Assembly (NCBI RefSeq): GCF_003363715.1
Contig: NZ_QREV01000038.1
Location: 1 to 49,065, forward strand
Source: Parabacteroides acidifaciens
GTDB lineage: Bacteria; Bacteroidota; Bacteroidia; Bacteroidales; Tannerellaceae
Direction of reading: 5' to 3'
DNA: 49,065 bases
Positions 1 through 8,705 of this stretch are shown in pieces. Position numbers and translations under genes: made by a program. Under the pieces are notes generated by a model. That model was not told the DNA's origin. It searched no databases and was given only the letters and a program-made list of their open reading frames with translations. How positions within the stretch are numbered: the first letter of the stretch is position 1; the number at the start of each line of letters is the position of its first letter.

Positions 1-36
1 ACCGGAGTTCATTAAGAACTCTATAAAACATCAATT

Positions 37-198
37 ATGGTTATATCCAATCCTAAAATGCACTGTATCAACGACACGCTTACCCATCTGATGCTAACCG
101 AGCGTAATGACGATTACGCTTTCAACAGCATATGTGTCGCAACCAAGGAGGGACTCTACTCTGCTTCTACCGTAGAATTTGGTTTTACAACAACATAA
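37..198 (+). pseudogene. Possible 3' end of an unidentified gene (53-codon open frame)
   Basis: An open frame runs from an ATG at 37 to a TAA at 196-198. It ends in a stretch (KEGLYSASTVEFGFTTT) that reads like ordinary protein. The same frame is closed by a TAA at 13-15, so it cannot be a simple continuation of a gene entering from the left. It may be a short gene, the end of a gene carrying a frameshift, or noise. I do not recognise the family, and no strong promoter or ribosome-binding site is visible in the 36 bases available upstream. Confidence 0.25.
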
Positions 199-252
199 CT
201 TTATCCAATCACATACACGCCGTTACACATTAATCAATAACAACAATAAGAG

Positions 253-1962
253 ATGATTATTCTTTCTAAAAACATGAAAAAGTATAGGGTATTTCTTTTT
301 CTGATTTTCTTGCTCCAGGCAATATCCTTCGATGGTTCAGCCTCCACCAGGCAGGATATGGGTCCGAAACGGCTGGAAGTAACCCACGAATACGACAAAA
401 GTTACCTGCAAATCAAAGCACACCCCTTCGAAATAGCAGGCATCTGTTTCACAGCCTTCCTGTTCATCTTCTTCCTGACCAAAAAACGCAAGCATAAAAA
501 AGAACTCGACAGGGTACATACCGAACTTACCATCGCCCTCGATGCCGTCTATATGGCCGTATGGCGGTACGATGTCAAAAAAGAGGTTTTCACGGCAGTG
601 CACCGTGTCGGCATCCCGACTACCGGTATGACCAAAGCTGAATTAGGCTCCAAAATACATCCGGAAGATATGCAGAAATATGAAAATTACCTTCATGCCT
701 TAACATCCGGAGAGGAAGAAATAAAAAACGAAGTATTCCATCTCAACCTCGACAACGGAAACGTCTGGACCGACGTCTATGCAATCGGATTAAAAGACAA
801 GAGCGGGAAAGTGAGCCATATCATCGGTACCGAGCGGAATGTTTCCGCCGAAATGAAGCAAAAGAACATATACGACAAAAACAAGCAGATGCTCGAATTT
901 GTCCTCAAAGCGGTCCACATTACGCCTTGGGAATATGACGTAGAGTCGCAGACAGTTAATATAAGCGACAACTTCCTCCAGCAATCCAATCTCTCCCAAA
1001 ACTCCGTCGCGCTGGACGAGATCCTCAAATATATGTATCCTTCCGACGCCCAACTCCTGATCCAGGGGCTGAGTAACCTGATTGAAGAGACATGCAGCCT
1101 GATGGTCATTCAGATACGGAGCAAGGAGCCGGGAATGGAAGACTACCAGTGGTTCGAGATGCAAGCCGTCGCTTATCAACGTTACGAAGACAGGCGGGTG
1201 CGCAGTATTATCGGTTTGAAACATGATATCACCGATCTGAAACATACCGAGGAACTGGTTCGCCTGCGTGAAAAAGCCGAAGAATCCAACCGCCTCAAAA
1301 GCACTTTCCTCGCCAATATGAGCCATGACATACGGACACCGCTCAATGCCATTGTAGGTTTCTCGACGCTTATGGCCGAAACGGACGACAAAGAAGAAAG
1401 GCAAGAGTTTGCCCAAATCATCGAGGCAAACAACGACATGCTTCTTCATCTGATTAACGATATCCTGGATATGTCGAAGATAGAAGCCGGACAGATGGAA
1501 TTCATTTATTCGGAGGTTAATTTGAATGACTTGATTCAAAACTTGGGATATACTTTCCGGTTCAAAATAAAGAAAGAGGTCTATATGTCCCTGGATATAC
1601 CATCGGAACCTTACATATTGTACACCGAAAAGAATCGTTTGACACAAGTCTTATCCAACTTTATCAGCAATGCCTGCAAATACACATTCGAAGGTTCCAT
1701 AACAGTCGGTTACGAAATCGAAGGCAAACAGATTTATTTCTATGTAAGGGATACCGGAAAAGGAATTGAGAAAGAGAACCTGCCCCACGTCTTCGAGCGC
1801 TTTGCCAAATTCGACACTTTTGTAAAAGGCACCGGACTGGGGCTTTCGATCTGCGAACTGATCATACAGACATTAGGAGGTGAGATTGGTGTGGAGTCGG
1901 AAGTTGGGAAAGGCTCTACGTTTTGGTTTACATTACCGATTTCTGAAAGAGTCGAGAGTTGA
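253..1962 (+). CDS. Membrane sensor histidine kinase with two PAS-like domains
   Basis: The protein has 569 residues. A hydrophobic signal/anchor (about 12-28) and a second membrane segment (about 58-77) enclose only a short outside loop. Two PAS-like regions follow (about 85-200 and 210-335). The HisKA dimerisation helix has the phospho-acceptor in SHDIRTPLNAI (H358). The ATPase domain shows the N box (NFISNACKYT), the G1 box (DTGKGI) and GTGLGLSI. No receiver domain is fused and no response regulator lies next to it, so its partner is unknown. With almost no periplasmic domain, the signal is probably sensed by the cytosolic PAS domains. The start could be the ATG at 253 or the one at 274 (MKKYRVFLF), which is more typical of an A-rich Bacteroidetes start. 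It converges with the Usp gene across a hairpin. Confidence 0.9.
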   Translation: MIILSKNMKKYRVFLFLIFLLQAISFDGSASTRQDMGPKRLEVTHEYDKSYLQIKAHPFEIAGICFTAFLFIFFLTKKRKHKKELDRVHTELTIALDAVYMAVWRYDVKKEVFTAVHRVGIPTTGMTKAELGSKIHPEDMQKYENYLHALTSGEEEIKNEVFHLNLDNGNVWTDVYAIGLKDKSGKVSHIIGTERNVSAEMKQKNIYDKNKQMLEFVLKAVHITPWEYDVESQTVNISDNFLQQSNLSQNSVALDEILKYMYPSDAQLLIQGLSNLIEETCSLMVIQIRSKEPGMEDYQWFEMQAVAYQRYEDRRVRSIIGLKHDITDLKHTEELVRLREKAEESNRLKSTFLANMSHDIRTPLNAIVGFSTLMAETDDKEERQEFAQIIEANNDMLLHLINDILDMSKIEAGQMEFIYSEVNLNDLIQNLGYTFRFKIKKEVYMSLDIPSEPYILYTEKNRLTQVLSNFISNACKYTFEGSITVGYEIEGKQIYFYVRDTGKGIEKENLPHVFERFAKFDTFVKGTGLGLSICELIIQTLGGEIGVESEVGKGSTFWFTLPISERVES

Positions 1963-1977
1963 CAGACGTCAACTCTC
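1954..1977. terminator. Hairpin between convergent kinase and Usp genes
   Basis: A perfect 10-bp stem (GAGAGTTGAC / GTCAACTCTC) closes a four-base loop. It includes the kinase stop codon and lies 10 bases before the end of the convergent Usp gene. Neither side has a long T tract, so termination efficiency is uncertain. The position between convergent genes suggests a bidirectional terminator. Confidence 0.5.
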
Positions 1978-1986
1978 AACAATATT

Positions 1987-3102
1987 CTATGAGTGCATCA
2001 CCAACAAAGGCGTGTCGGTATGGAATAGCATCTTACGGGCAATCGAAGGATTGAACATACGGGCCAGGATATTCCGGCGGTACGTGCTAAGCGCTATCAC
2101 ATCGATATCTTTGTCGCGCACGAATTTCTCAATCGCCAGCAACAGGTCGCCATCGTCCAAAACCGTATGGGTGATATGGGCATCCGGATATTGCTTTTTG
2201 AAGTATTCATTAACACCGGTCAGACGGATTTCATTCCATTCATCCTTGCTGGTCGAGATATTGAACAAATGGATATGCACATCATACGGTTTGATGATTT
2301 CCATAAATTCGTCAAAAGCGACCAGGTCACGCTGGTTGAAAGAGGTCGCAAAAGCGATGTTTTTAGCTTCACTCAAATCTTCAAACGGGACATTTTCCGG
2401 AATAGCCAAAACCGGGACTTTGTTTACTTCAATCACTTCACCGGTAACACTACCGATCAGATCCATGTCTTTCTGGCTCTTTCCGCGGGTACCCATTACA
2501 ATCAATGTCGGATGATATTCTTTGCAATATGCAATAATCTCTTCCTCCGGTAACCCTTCACGAAGTACATAATTGTATTTCACTTTGGGAAGTTCGCCCG
2601 ACTGGATTTTACGGTTGATCATCGTACAGATATTTTCCATATCGATATTGACACGTTTCAAGACATTCTGTGTCGTCTCTTCCTCGTTCACCTGGTAAGC
2701 CAGCGTATCGCCCATCGGAATAGCGGACGGGAAATACGGGCTGAAATAGGCATGCATGATCATCACTTCCGCTCCGATCTTATGGGCATAATTAATACCT
2801 AAATCACATGCTTTTATCGAATAATCGGAAAAATCTATCGGTATCAATATTTTCTTTTCCTGATGGCCGTTTTTTTCCTCTTGTTCGGTGTCCTCGCTAA
2901 ACCACTTGCTATCTTCAATGATGCGCAAGGCATGAGGCAGATCGCTTTCTTTAATCCGCACACGTACACCGGCCGAAACAACCGGTTGGATCTGGTTTAC
3001 ATTATGTATGTAGACTTCAATCCCCTCTGTTTCAAGCATCGTTTTGAGAATTTGGGCTTTCTCGAACGTGTGAATTGCTAACGTTACTAATTTATCTTCC
3101 AT
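1987..3102 (-). CDS. Universal stress protein with N-terminal DUF2007-type domain and two Usp domains
   Basis: The protein has 371 residues and no signal peptide or membrane segment, so it should be cytosolic. Residues 1-68 resemble the DUF2007 'putative signal transducing protein' module (VTLAIHTFEKAQILKTMLE ... RVRIKESDLPHALRII). Residues about 84-225 form a Usp domain with the nucleotide-binding pattern G-x2-G-x9-G-S (GTRGKSQKDMDLIGS). Residues about 235-371 form a second Usp domain that lacks this pattern. So one half probably binds ATP and the other is degenerate, as in many tandem Usp proteins. The exact physiological role of such proteins is poorly known. The gene stands alone, convergent with the kinase, and I saw no clear promoter match upstream. 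Confidence 0.9.
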   Translation of the reverse strand: MEDKLVTLAIHTFEKAQILKTMLETEGIEVYIHNVNQIQPVVSAGVRVRIKESDLPHALRIIEDSKWFSEDTEQEEKNGHQEKKILIPIDFSDYSIKACDLGINYAHKIGAEVMIMHAYFSPYFPSAIPMGDTLAYQVNEEETTQNVLKRVNIDMENICTMINRKIQSGELPKVKYNYVLREGLPEEEIIAYCKEYHPTLIVMGTRGKSQKDMDLIGSVTGEVIEVNKVPVLAIPENVPFEDLSEAKNIAFATSFNQRDLVAFDEFMEIIKPYDVHIHLFNISTSKDEWNEIRLTGVNEYFKKQYPDAHITHTVLDDGDLLLAIEKFVRDKDIDVIALSTYRRNILARMFNPSIARKMLFHTDTPLLVMHS

Positions 3103-3151
3103 ACTCGTGTGTTTTTATAGATTAAACAATCGGAATTCGCTAAAAGTTGAA

Positions 3152-3197
3152 TAAAAAAAATCCCACAGCAGCATCGTTTAGATTCAGCTATGGGATT
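3152..3197 (-). terminator. Rho-independent terminator of the small HTH gene
   Basis: Read on the minus strand, a stem AATCCCATAG ... CTGTGGGATT (one mismatch) is followed at once by a run of eight T. It lies just downstream of the HTH gene that ends at 3219 and before the Usp start, so it should insulate the two genes. Confidence 0.75.
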
Positions 3198-3218
3198 CTT
3201 CTGTAACAATGAATTTCT

Positions 3219-3494
3219 TTACGCTTGCTGTGCTTCCGACACTTCGTCTTTTTCTGCGAGTATCTGCAAAGCACGTTCAAATATTGTGGTGTCGTCTAAT
3301 ACAACCAAACCTCCGTCAGGCCCAGGTTCAATATGTATTCCACAACTCTTGCCATCTTTAAAATTATGCCCACCGAAATAATTACGAACAGTTTCAACAG
3401 TGATACCCAGTTCATCAGCAATCCGGTGGGTACTTCCGTCAGGCAGGCTGTCTTTCAGTCTGCGGAGTTCATTAAATGTAATAGTCTTTGTCAT
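3219..3494 (-). CDS. Small helix-turn-helix DNA-binding protein
   Basis: The 91-residue protein has a central helix-turn-helix-like stretch at about 20-45 (STHRIADELGITVETVRNYFGG), in which the DELGIT-VETVRNYF part has the usual spacing of a recognition helix. A short acidic tail ends the protein (EKDEVSEAQQA). It has no enzymatic domain. Similar short DNA-binding proteins are widespread and conserved in Bacteroidales, but their targets are not known to me. It is monocistronic: a good intrinsic terminator follows it, and the upstream neighbour PAP2 ends 113 bases away. The role is therefore only a general regulatory or nucleoid-associated guess. Confidence 0.8.
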   Translation of the reverse strand: MTKTITFNELRRLKDSLPDGSTHRIADELGITVETVRNYFGGHNFKDGKSCGIHIEPGPDGGLVVLDDTTIFERALQILAEKDEVSEAQQA

Positions 3495-3607
3495 GGCTTC
3501 CTTATTTTGAAGGTTAATACTTTGTTTAATTTGATGCCACTAACTTAATCATTATAAATTACAGCAACAAATTATTCATCAAAAATTAATATGCTTTACG
3601 ACATGTA

Positions 3608-4300
3608 TTATTTTTGAAGGCAAGCGGCCAATGGCTCATTAAAAATGAGAATGACAAGAATCGTCAGATATATGGCATAGACAATGAGACGGATACGTTG
3701 TTTTGAATATAACGGCTCATCTTGTTTTACCTCTGCCGGCACTAATTTTGAACGGCTAAGAGAATAAAGCCAATACACTAAATAACCGAAGAATACTCCC
3801 ACAATGGCTCCCGGCACAATATCCGAAATAAAATGGACTCCCAAGTAAACCCGCGTGTAGGCAGTCAAAAACGCCCAGAAAAAGAGGGTCCAGCCAAATA
3901 ACTTATCCCGCATAATTAACGTCATAAGCGTTGCAAAACCAAATGCATTCGCCGCATGGCTGGAGATGAACCCATAAAGCCCTCCCCGATATCCGAAAAC
4001 GGTTTTTACCAGATACATAAAATCAGGATGATGTGTCGGCCGAAAGCGGGTGAAAACAGGCTTGCAGAGGTGGGAAGCAAACTGATCACATAAGGTTATA
4101 ACCAGCGCAATTGCCAATAAAATAAGTAGAGATTCGCGCCAGTTCTTTTTATAAATTAAGACCAGAAGAATAAAAAAGGCTAACGGCAGCCAAACTGCCC
4201 TCCCTGTAAAGATCCACATAAAACGATCCAGGAAAGCAGAGTCGCTGCCGTTGAGAGCTAAGAACGCATCGCGCTCATAAATCAATATTTTTTCAACCAT
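3608..4300 (-). CDS. PAP2-family membrane phosphatase
   Basis: The 230-residue integral membrane protein has the three PAP2 phosphatase signatures in order: K-x6-RP (KPVFTRFRP), the second motif SSHAANAFGFAT with its histidine (here SSH instead of the usual PSGH), and SR-x5-H-x3-D-like TRVYLGVHFISD. About five or six hydrophobic helices are visible. Family members remove phosphate from lipids such as undecaprenyl pyrophosphate, phosphatidylglycerophosphate or lipid A; the substrate here cannot be read from sequence. It starts 27 bases after the batE stop on the same strand and may be the last gene of the bat operon. Confidence 0.87.
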   Translation of the reverse strand: MVEKILIYERDAFLALNGSDSAFLDRFMWIFTGRAVWLPLAFFILLVLIYKKNWRESLLILLAIALVITLCDQFASHLCKPVFTRFRPTHHPDFMYLVKTVFGYRGGLYGFISSHAANAFGFATLMTLIMRDKLFGWTLFFWAFLTAYTRVYLGVHFISDIVPGAIVGVFFGYLVYWLYSLSRSKLVPAEVKQDEPLYSKQRIRLIVYAIYLTILVILIFNEPLAACLQK

Positions 4301-4327
4301 AGTAGGATTAAGCTTCGATGCCGGATA

Positions 4328-5095
4328 TTAAATGATTTCAATGTCTTTACTCGGCATCCATCCTACATTTCCATCTTCCATTGCTATTTCACTCCAATCT
4401 CCCAGTTTACTTTTAATGGAGACTTTAGTTCCTTCATGCAAAATAAAAAGATCTGTTCCGCTTGCATCCGGAGAGCTCTTTACCGTAACAGTCGGAGCAA
4501 ATACAATTGCACTTTTCCGATTCACCAGTTCACTCTTCTGATTGCTGGCAAAGATATTGGAAAAGATAACCAAAACCAGCAATATCAATCCAAGATAGAA
4601 GCCGATCTTCTTCAGATGAATCCACTTAGAGAAGAAGAACAATATCAAACAGCCGATAAACAGAATAAAGCAGACGATACCCATCTGAGCCCATGAATCG
4701 GCAGCACCCATATTCTGCACTTTATCAAACCAACGATGAAGAAAAAAGTCGCCAACCGGTTCGATCTTATCTACCGATTTCTGGCGCGCCAGTTGCAGAT
4801 TGAAGCGGATATCTCCATCTCCCGGATCCAACAGCAAAGCCCGCTCATAATTCAGAATGGCCGGGGCAATCTTATTTTCCTTATAATAGGCATTTCCCAA
4901 ATTATAATAGATTTCAGCCGATTCGCCATTACTCTTCAGAAGACCTTCATATAGTTCGATAGCCTTGCCATAATCTTCTTTCGTATAGGCAGCTTCCGCC
5001 TCTTTGATCGTTGCCTCCTGGGCGAATGCACCAAAAGCGACAAACTGGACCAAAAGGAAGAATACGATCTTTTTCATATTTATATTCATCTTCAT
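4328..5095 (-). CDS. batE: BatE: TPR and SH3-like membrane protein
   Basis: I placed the start at 5095 (MKMNINMKKIVFF), 4 bases beyond the batD stop; a longer frame to 5137 would overlap batD. A start at 5077 is also possible. A signal peptide (VFFLLVQFVAFGAFAQ) is followed by TPR-like repeats (about 25-105: YYNLGNAYYKENKIAPAILNYERALLLDPGD), two membrane helices and a C-terminal SH3-like domain (VTVKSSPDASGTDLFILHEGTKVSI). This is the architecture of BatE from the Bacteroides aerotolerance operon. In the envelope complex it is thought to act with the VWA proteins BatA and BatB and with BatD. The exact biochemical job of the complex is unsettled. Confidence 0.88.
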   Translation of the reverse strand: MKMNINMKKIVFFLLVQFVAFGAFAQEATIKEAEAAYTKEDYGKAIELYEGLLKSNGESAEIYYNLGNAYYKENKIAPAILNYERALLLDPGDGDIRFNLQLARQKSVDKIEPVGDFFLHRWFDKVQNMGAADSWAQMGIVCFILFIGCLILFFFSKWIHLKKIGFYLGLILLVLVIFSNIFASNQKSELVNRKSAIVFAPTVTVKSSPDASGTDLFILHEGTKVSIKSKLGDWSEIAMEDGNVGWMPSKDIEII

Positions 5096-5099
5096 CGCA

Positions 5100-6914
5100 T
5101 TACTTTTTAATTGTATTTTCCATCTTACCAATGGCATCTACTGTCTGTTCATATAACTTATCCATAGCATCCGAAGCCTGTGCCGGTGCATAACGGGCAA
5201 ATTCGCACGTATTCAGGATATCCATAAACTCATGGATCAGCGGCTCATCTACACCATATTTAGTCAATTCAGCCTCTACATTATCCTTAGTCAGGCTTGC
5301 CTGCGGAATACTCAGTTTATCACTCAAATATCCCCACAATGCACGAAGCACTTCGTCGTAAAATTCTTCTTTCTTGTTTTCCTTAAGCAGTTTACCAGCA
5401 TTTTTCAGACGTCTGGTTGCCATCTTGTTCGCTTTCTTCGTACGGACTAATGCTAAGTTCGAGTTTTCTTTCACCTGCTTGCGGTAGATAAAGAAGAAGA
5501 CAATAAACAAGATTGCCGGGATCAGATAACACATGTAATACATGAATGAACCAAAGAACAATTCATTATTCGGAACGAAATGGATGTCATTCACCTTCAG
5601 GTAACGGATATCCTTACCCAGATACTTCACACTTTCCTTATTGCTGAAGTTGGAAATAACGGGAGACGTTCCTCCACCTGCGCCCTGCTCTACATGCAGC
5701 TTATAAGGTTCGGAAGTTATAGTCTTATAAGAATTGGTCTTTGTATCAAAATAAGAGAATGCGATAGCCGGAATCTCGAAATCACCTGCATAACGCGGGA
5801 TTGCCATATATTCGATAGTCTTTGTTCCGGAAGAACCAGCTGCAGTTGTCTTAATATCCACATCTACTTTCGGATCATAAACTTCGAAGTCATTTGGGAA
5901 AACAACTTCCGGATTCTTTACCAGCTTAATGTTTCCATTACCGGAAATCTTCACTTTGACAGTAACAGCTTCGTTTGTTTTTACATTATTGGAGTTAATG
6001 CTCGAAGTCATAGTAAAGTTGCCGACTGCACCGGAGAATGAAGCAGGTTTACCGGAAGGCAATGGCTTCACATCAATTGTTACAGAAGGAGTAGTAAGCT
6101 CTTTCTTTACATCAATGTAAGAAGATGAACCGCCAAAGAAGTCATCAAAGACACTACTTCTCTGTTTGGGAGGACCCGGTACACGTAACACAAGGTCCAG
6201 CTTTCCGGAAGGTATTATAATCTTCCCGGAACGTTGCGGGTATAATACGGTTTGTCTTATCACAGCAGTGCCATAATTCTTACCTTTATAATTCTCCATT
6301 ACCAACTGCTTGTTCTGTGGTAATTCCACTTCCTGTGCGAGGAATCCTTCAAATTCCGGGAATTTCGGTTGATCAATACCTGCAATATCTTTTCTTACAT
6401 AAAGCTTGAATGTAACCAGAATACCTTCCTGTTCATAAACGTTTCTCTTAGAGACATCAATTGTCAAAAAGGCATCATCCTTACTAATACCTGTACCGGT
6501 TGAGCCTTCTTTTGCCGCTTCGTCCGCTTTATCAGGGGGAAGCACTTTTATCGCTAACGCATTGGACGTGTAGTTGGCGCCTTTTACCTTGATCGTAGCC
6601 GGTGCAATGTTGAAAGTACCTTCTTTCTTTGGCTGGAGAATATAAGTAAACGTCAAAGACGTCTCCGTAGTCATTTTTCCATTGACGATCTGGGTACTCA
6701 TACTGGTCGAAGTAGACGGCCCTATCAACACATCGAAATCTGGTATCTCCGGCACACGCAAATCTTTACCCTCTGCATTTACCGTGTACGATAATCTGAA
6801 AGTCTCTCCCATTACGACAGCTTCCGGAGCAGAAGCCTTGAACGTCACATCAGCCGCTCTGACCACTACCCCGAAAGTTGCAAAGAGAACAAATAAGAAA
6901 ACTAATTTCCTCAT
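5100..6914 (-). CDS. batD: BatD: large exported Bat-complex protein
   Basis: The 604-residue protein has a cleavable signal peptide (MRKLVFLFVLFATFGVVVRA). A long periplasmic part follows, built of repeated beta-sandwich-like segments (APEAVVMGETFRLSYTVNAEG; TKNEAVTVKVKISGNGNIK). One membrane helix lies near 455-475 (FGSFMYYMCYLIPAILFIVFFF), and a helical cytosolic tail ends the protein. This matches BatD ('oxygen tolerance') proteins in order and size. It sits between batBC and batE with gaps of 44 and 4 bases, in one operon. The 44-base gap contains two copies of an AAGAATTAAA-like word on the minus strand. Confidence 0.9.
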   Translation of the reverse strand: MRKLVFLFVLFATFGVVVRAADVTFKASAPEAVVMGETFRLSYTVNAEGKDLRVPEIPDFDVLIGPSTSTSMSTQIVNGKMTTETSLTFTYILQPKKEGTFNIAPATIKVKGANYTSNALAIKVLPPDKADEAAKEGSTGTGISKDDAFLTIDVSKRNVYEQEGILVTFKLYVRKDIAGIDQPKFPEFEGFLAQEVELPQNKQLVMENYKGKNYGTAVIRQTVLYPQRSGKIIIPSGKLDLVLRVPGPPKQRSSVFDDFFGGSSSYIDVKKELTTPSVTIDVKPLPSGKPASFSGAVGNFTMTSSINSNNVKTNEAVTVKVKISGNGNIKLVKNPEVVFPNDFEVYDPKVDVDIKTTAAGSSGTKTIEYMAIPRYAGDFEIPAIAFSYFDTKTNSYKTITSEPYKLHVEQGAGGGTSPVISNFSNKESVKYLGKDIRYLKVNDIHFVPNNELFFGSFMYYMCYLIPAILFIVFFFIYRKQVKENSNLALVRTKKANKMATRRLKNAGKLLKENKKEEFYDEVLRALWGYLSDKLSIPQASLTKDNVEAELTKYGVDEPLIHEFMDILNTCEFARYAPAQASDAMDKLYEQTVDAIGKMENTIKK

Positions 6915-6958
6915 TCTTTAATTCTTATTTTTTTAATTCTTACTTCTTTATTTCCCGA

Positions 6959-8692
6959 TTACCACTCTTTATCCGTCCGACGGCGTTGCTGTTGTTGAGC
7001 CTGCGCCTTCTTCACCTTTTCCTGAGTGTCTTTTTCATCCTGCAGGAAGGCATCCAACATCTGTTGAGCATTGTCTTTACTCATCTGCTCATTCTGCTGT
7101 TGCTGTTCTTGTGTCTTATCCTGCTTCTTATCATCTTGTTGTTGCTGCTGATCTTGATTCTGCTGCTGTTGATCCTGTTTATCCTGATCTTCCTTCTTGT
7201 CTTCGTTCTGATCCTGATTTTGATCTTCATTCTGCTGATTCTGCTGATCTTGCAACAATTTTTGTGCCAAAGCTAAATTATAACGTGTTTCGTCATCTTT
7301 CGGATTCAAACGCAGGGATTGTTTGTAAGCTTCTACACTTTTGGCATATTCTTTATTTTGCATGCCAATATTTCCGGCATTATGAAAGATTTCCGCTAAA
7401 CGGGCTTTTCCTTCCGGAGTCTCCACCATCTTCTCTGCCTGACCGGCTATCAATTGGTATTGTTCTGCCGCTTCCGGGAACTTTTTCTGTTTGTAAAGGG
7501 CATTTCCTAAGTTATATGTTCCTTCGGATGAGCGTGGGTTTACTTCCAGACTTTTCCGGTAAGCGATTTCCGCTTCGGTAAACTTTTCATTCTGGTAAAG
7601 GTTATTCCCTTCGCGGATGTTCTTACGTTCAGCTTTCTGGGCGAAAACAGAGCCTGAACAGAGCAATAATATCAAAGAGAATAATTTTACTTTTCTGAAT
7701 ATACGGTTCTTCCGGTCTAATGTCATGAAATCTACCAAAAGCAGAATCAATGCAATCCAGGCAAATGTCTGGAAACGTTCATCATATTCCGAATAAACTT
7801 TACTGTCCAGTTCTGATTTATTCATCTTTTCAATCTCCTTTTGAAGCGCACGGAGCGCAGAATTAGTATTGTCGGCACGAACATACGTTCCATGACCTGC
7901 AGCTGCAATCTCCTGGCACATTTCTTCGTTCAGTTTTGTAATAACGACATTTCCTTCCTTATCTTTCATGTAATTATTACTTCCGCCTATAGGAATCGGA
8001 GTACCTTTCGGATCACCCATACCGACAATATTCACATGAATACCTTTATCTGCGGCAGCGGCAGCAGCTTTCACCGCATCGTCTTCATGGTTCTCACCAT
8101 CCGTAATCAGGATAATGGCCTTATCCGACGTTTCGCTCGGTGTAAAAGAACGGACTGCCAAGTTGATAGCAGCACCGATAGCCGTACCTTGCGTTGAAAC
8201 CATCGAAGGGTTGATAGACGAAAGGAACATCTTGGCCGAAACATAATCGGAAGTGATGGGAAGCTGCGTAAACGCATCCCCTGCAAAAACAATCAGTCCG
8301 ACTTTATCATTCGAGAAACCGTCTGTCAACTTGGATAGCATCTGCTTGGCCTTATCCAAACGGTTGGGCGATACGTCTTCTGCCAACATCGAATTGGAGA
8401 CGTCCAGACAAACCATGATCTCCACGCCCTGGCGTTTCACTGTTTCCAGTTTAGAACCGAACTGTGGCCCGGCAATGACAATGATAACCATCGCAATGGC
8501 TCCGAACAACAGCCAAAACTTCAGATGCTGACGCTTTGGAGAAACCTCCGGCATCAACTCTGCCAACAATTCGGGATTACCATATTTCTTGATTGCCTTT
8601 TTCTTCAGGATGATTGCATACACATAGAATGCAATCAGTACGGGAAGCAAAAAGAGCAAGTATAAAAAGTCCGGATGTGCAAAACGAAACAT
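6959..8692 (-). CDS. batB: BatB-BatC fusion: VWA membrane protein joined to TPR protein
   Basis: The 577-residue frame covers two proteins that are normally described separately. Residues 1-325 are BatB: N-terminal helices, a VWA domain with an intact MIDAS (DVSNS, D97-S99-S101), and a C-terminal helix. Immediately after it (M323 TLDRKNRIFRK) comes a second signal-peptide-like stretch (KLFSLILLLCSGSVFAQ, about 333-350), then TPR repeats (about 355-470) and a Q/D/N/K-rich low-complexity tail (about 480-560), which is BatC. The junction is in frame with no stop. The VWA part should bind a metal ion and partner proteins at the membrane; the TPR part should face the periplasm. It lies 13 bases downstream of batA. 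Confidence 0.9.
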   Translation of the reverse strand: MFRFAHPDFLYLLFLLPVLIAFYVYAIILKKKAIKKYGNPELLAELMPEVSPKRQHLKFWLLFGAIAMVIIVIAGPQFGSKLETVKRQGVEIMVCLDVSNSMLAEDVSPNRLDKAKQMLSKLTDGFSNDKVGLIVFAGDAFTQLPITSDYVSAKMFLSSINPSMVSTQGTAIGAAINLAVRSFTPSETSDKAIILITDGENHEDDAVKAAAAAADKGIHVNIVGMGDPKGTPIPIGGSNNYMKDKEGNVVITKLNEEMCQEIAAAGHGTYVRADNTNSALRALQKEIEKMNKSELDSKVYSEYDERFQTFAWIALILLLVDFMTLDRKNRIFRKVKLFSLILLLCSGSVFAQKAERKNIREGNNLYQNEKFTEAEIAYRKSLEVNPRSSEGTYNLGNALYKQKKFPEAAEQYQLIAGQAEKMVETPEGKARLAEIFHNAGNIGMQNKEYAKSVEAYKQSLRLNPKDDETRYNLALAQKLLQDQQNQQNEDQNQDQNEDKKEDQDKQDQQQQNQDQQQQQDDKKQDKTQEQQQQNEQMSKDNAQQMLDAFLQDEKDTQEKVKKAQAQQQQRRRTDKEW

Positions 8693-8705
8693 AAGCCTTT
8701 TTTAT

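Noticed and set aside
6959-7260. CAG/CAA-rich low-complexity stretch as a nucleotide repeat or expansion
   Set aside because: It encodes the Q/D/N-rich tail typical of BatC proteins, with mixed codons, so it is a protein feature.
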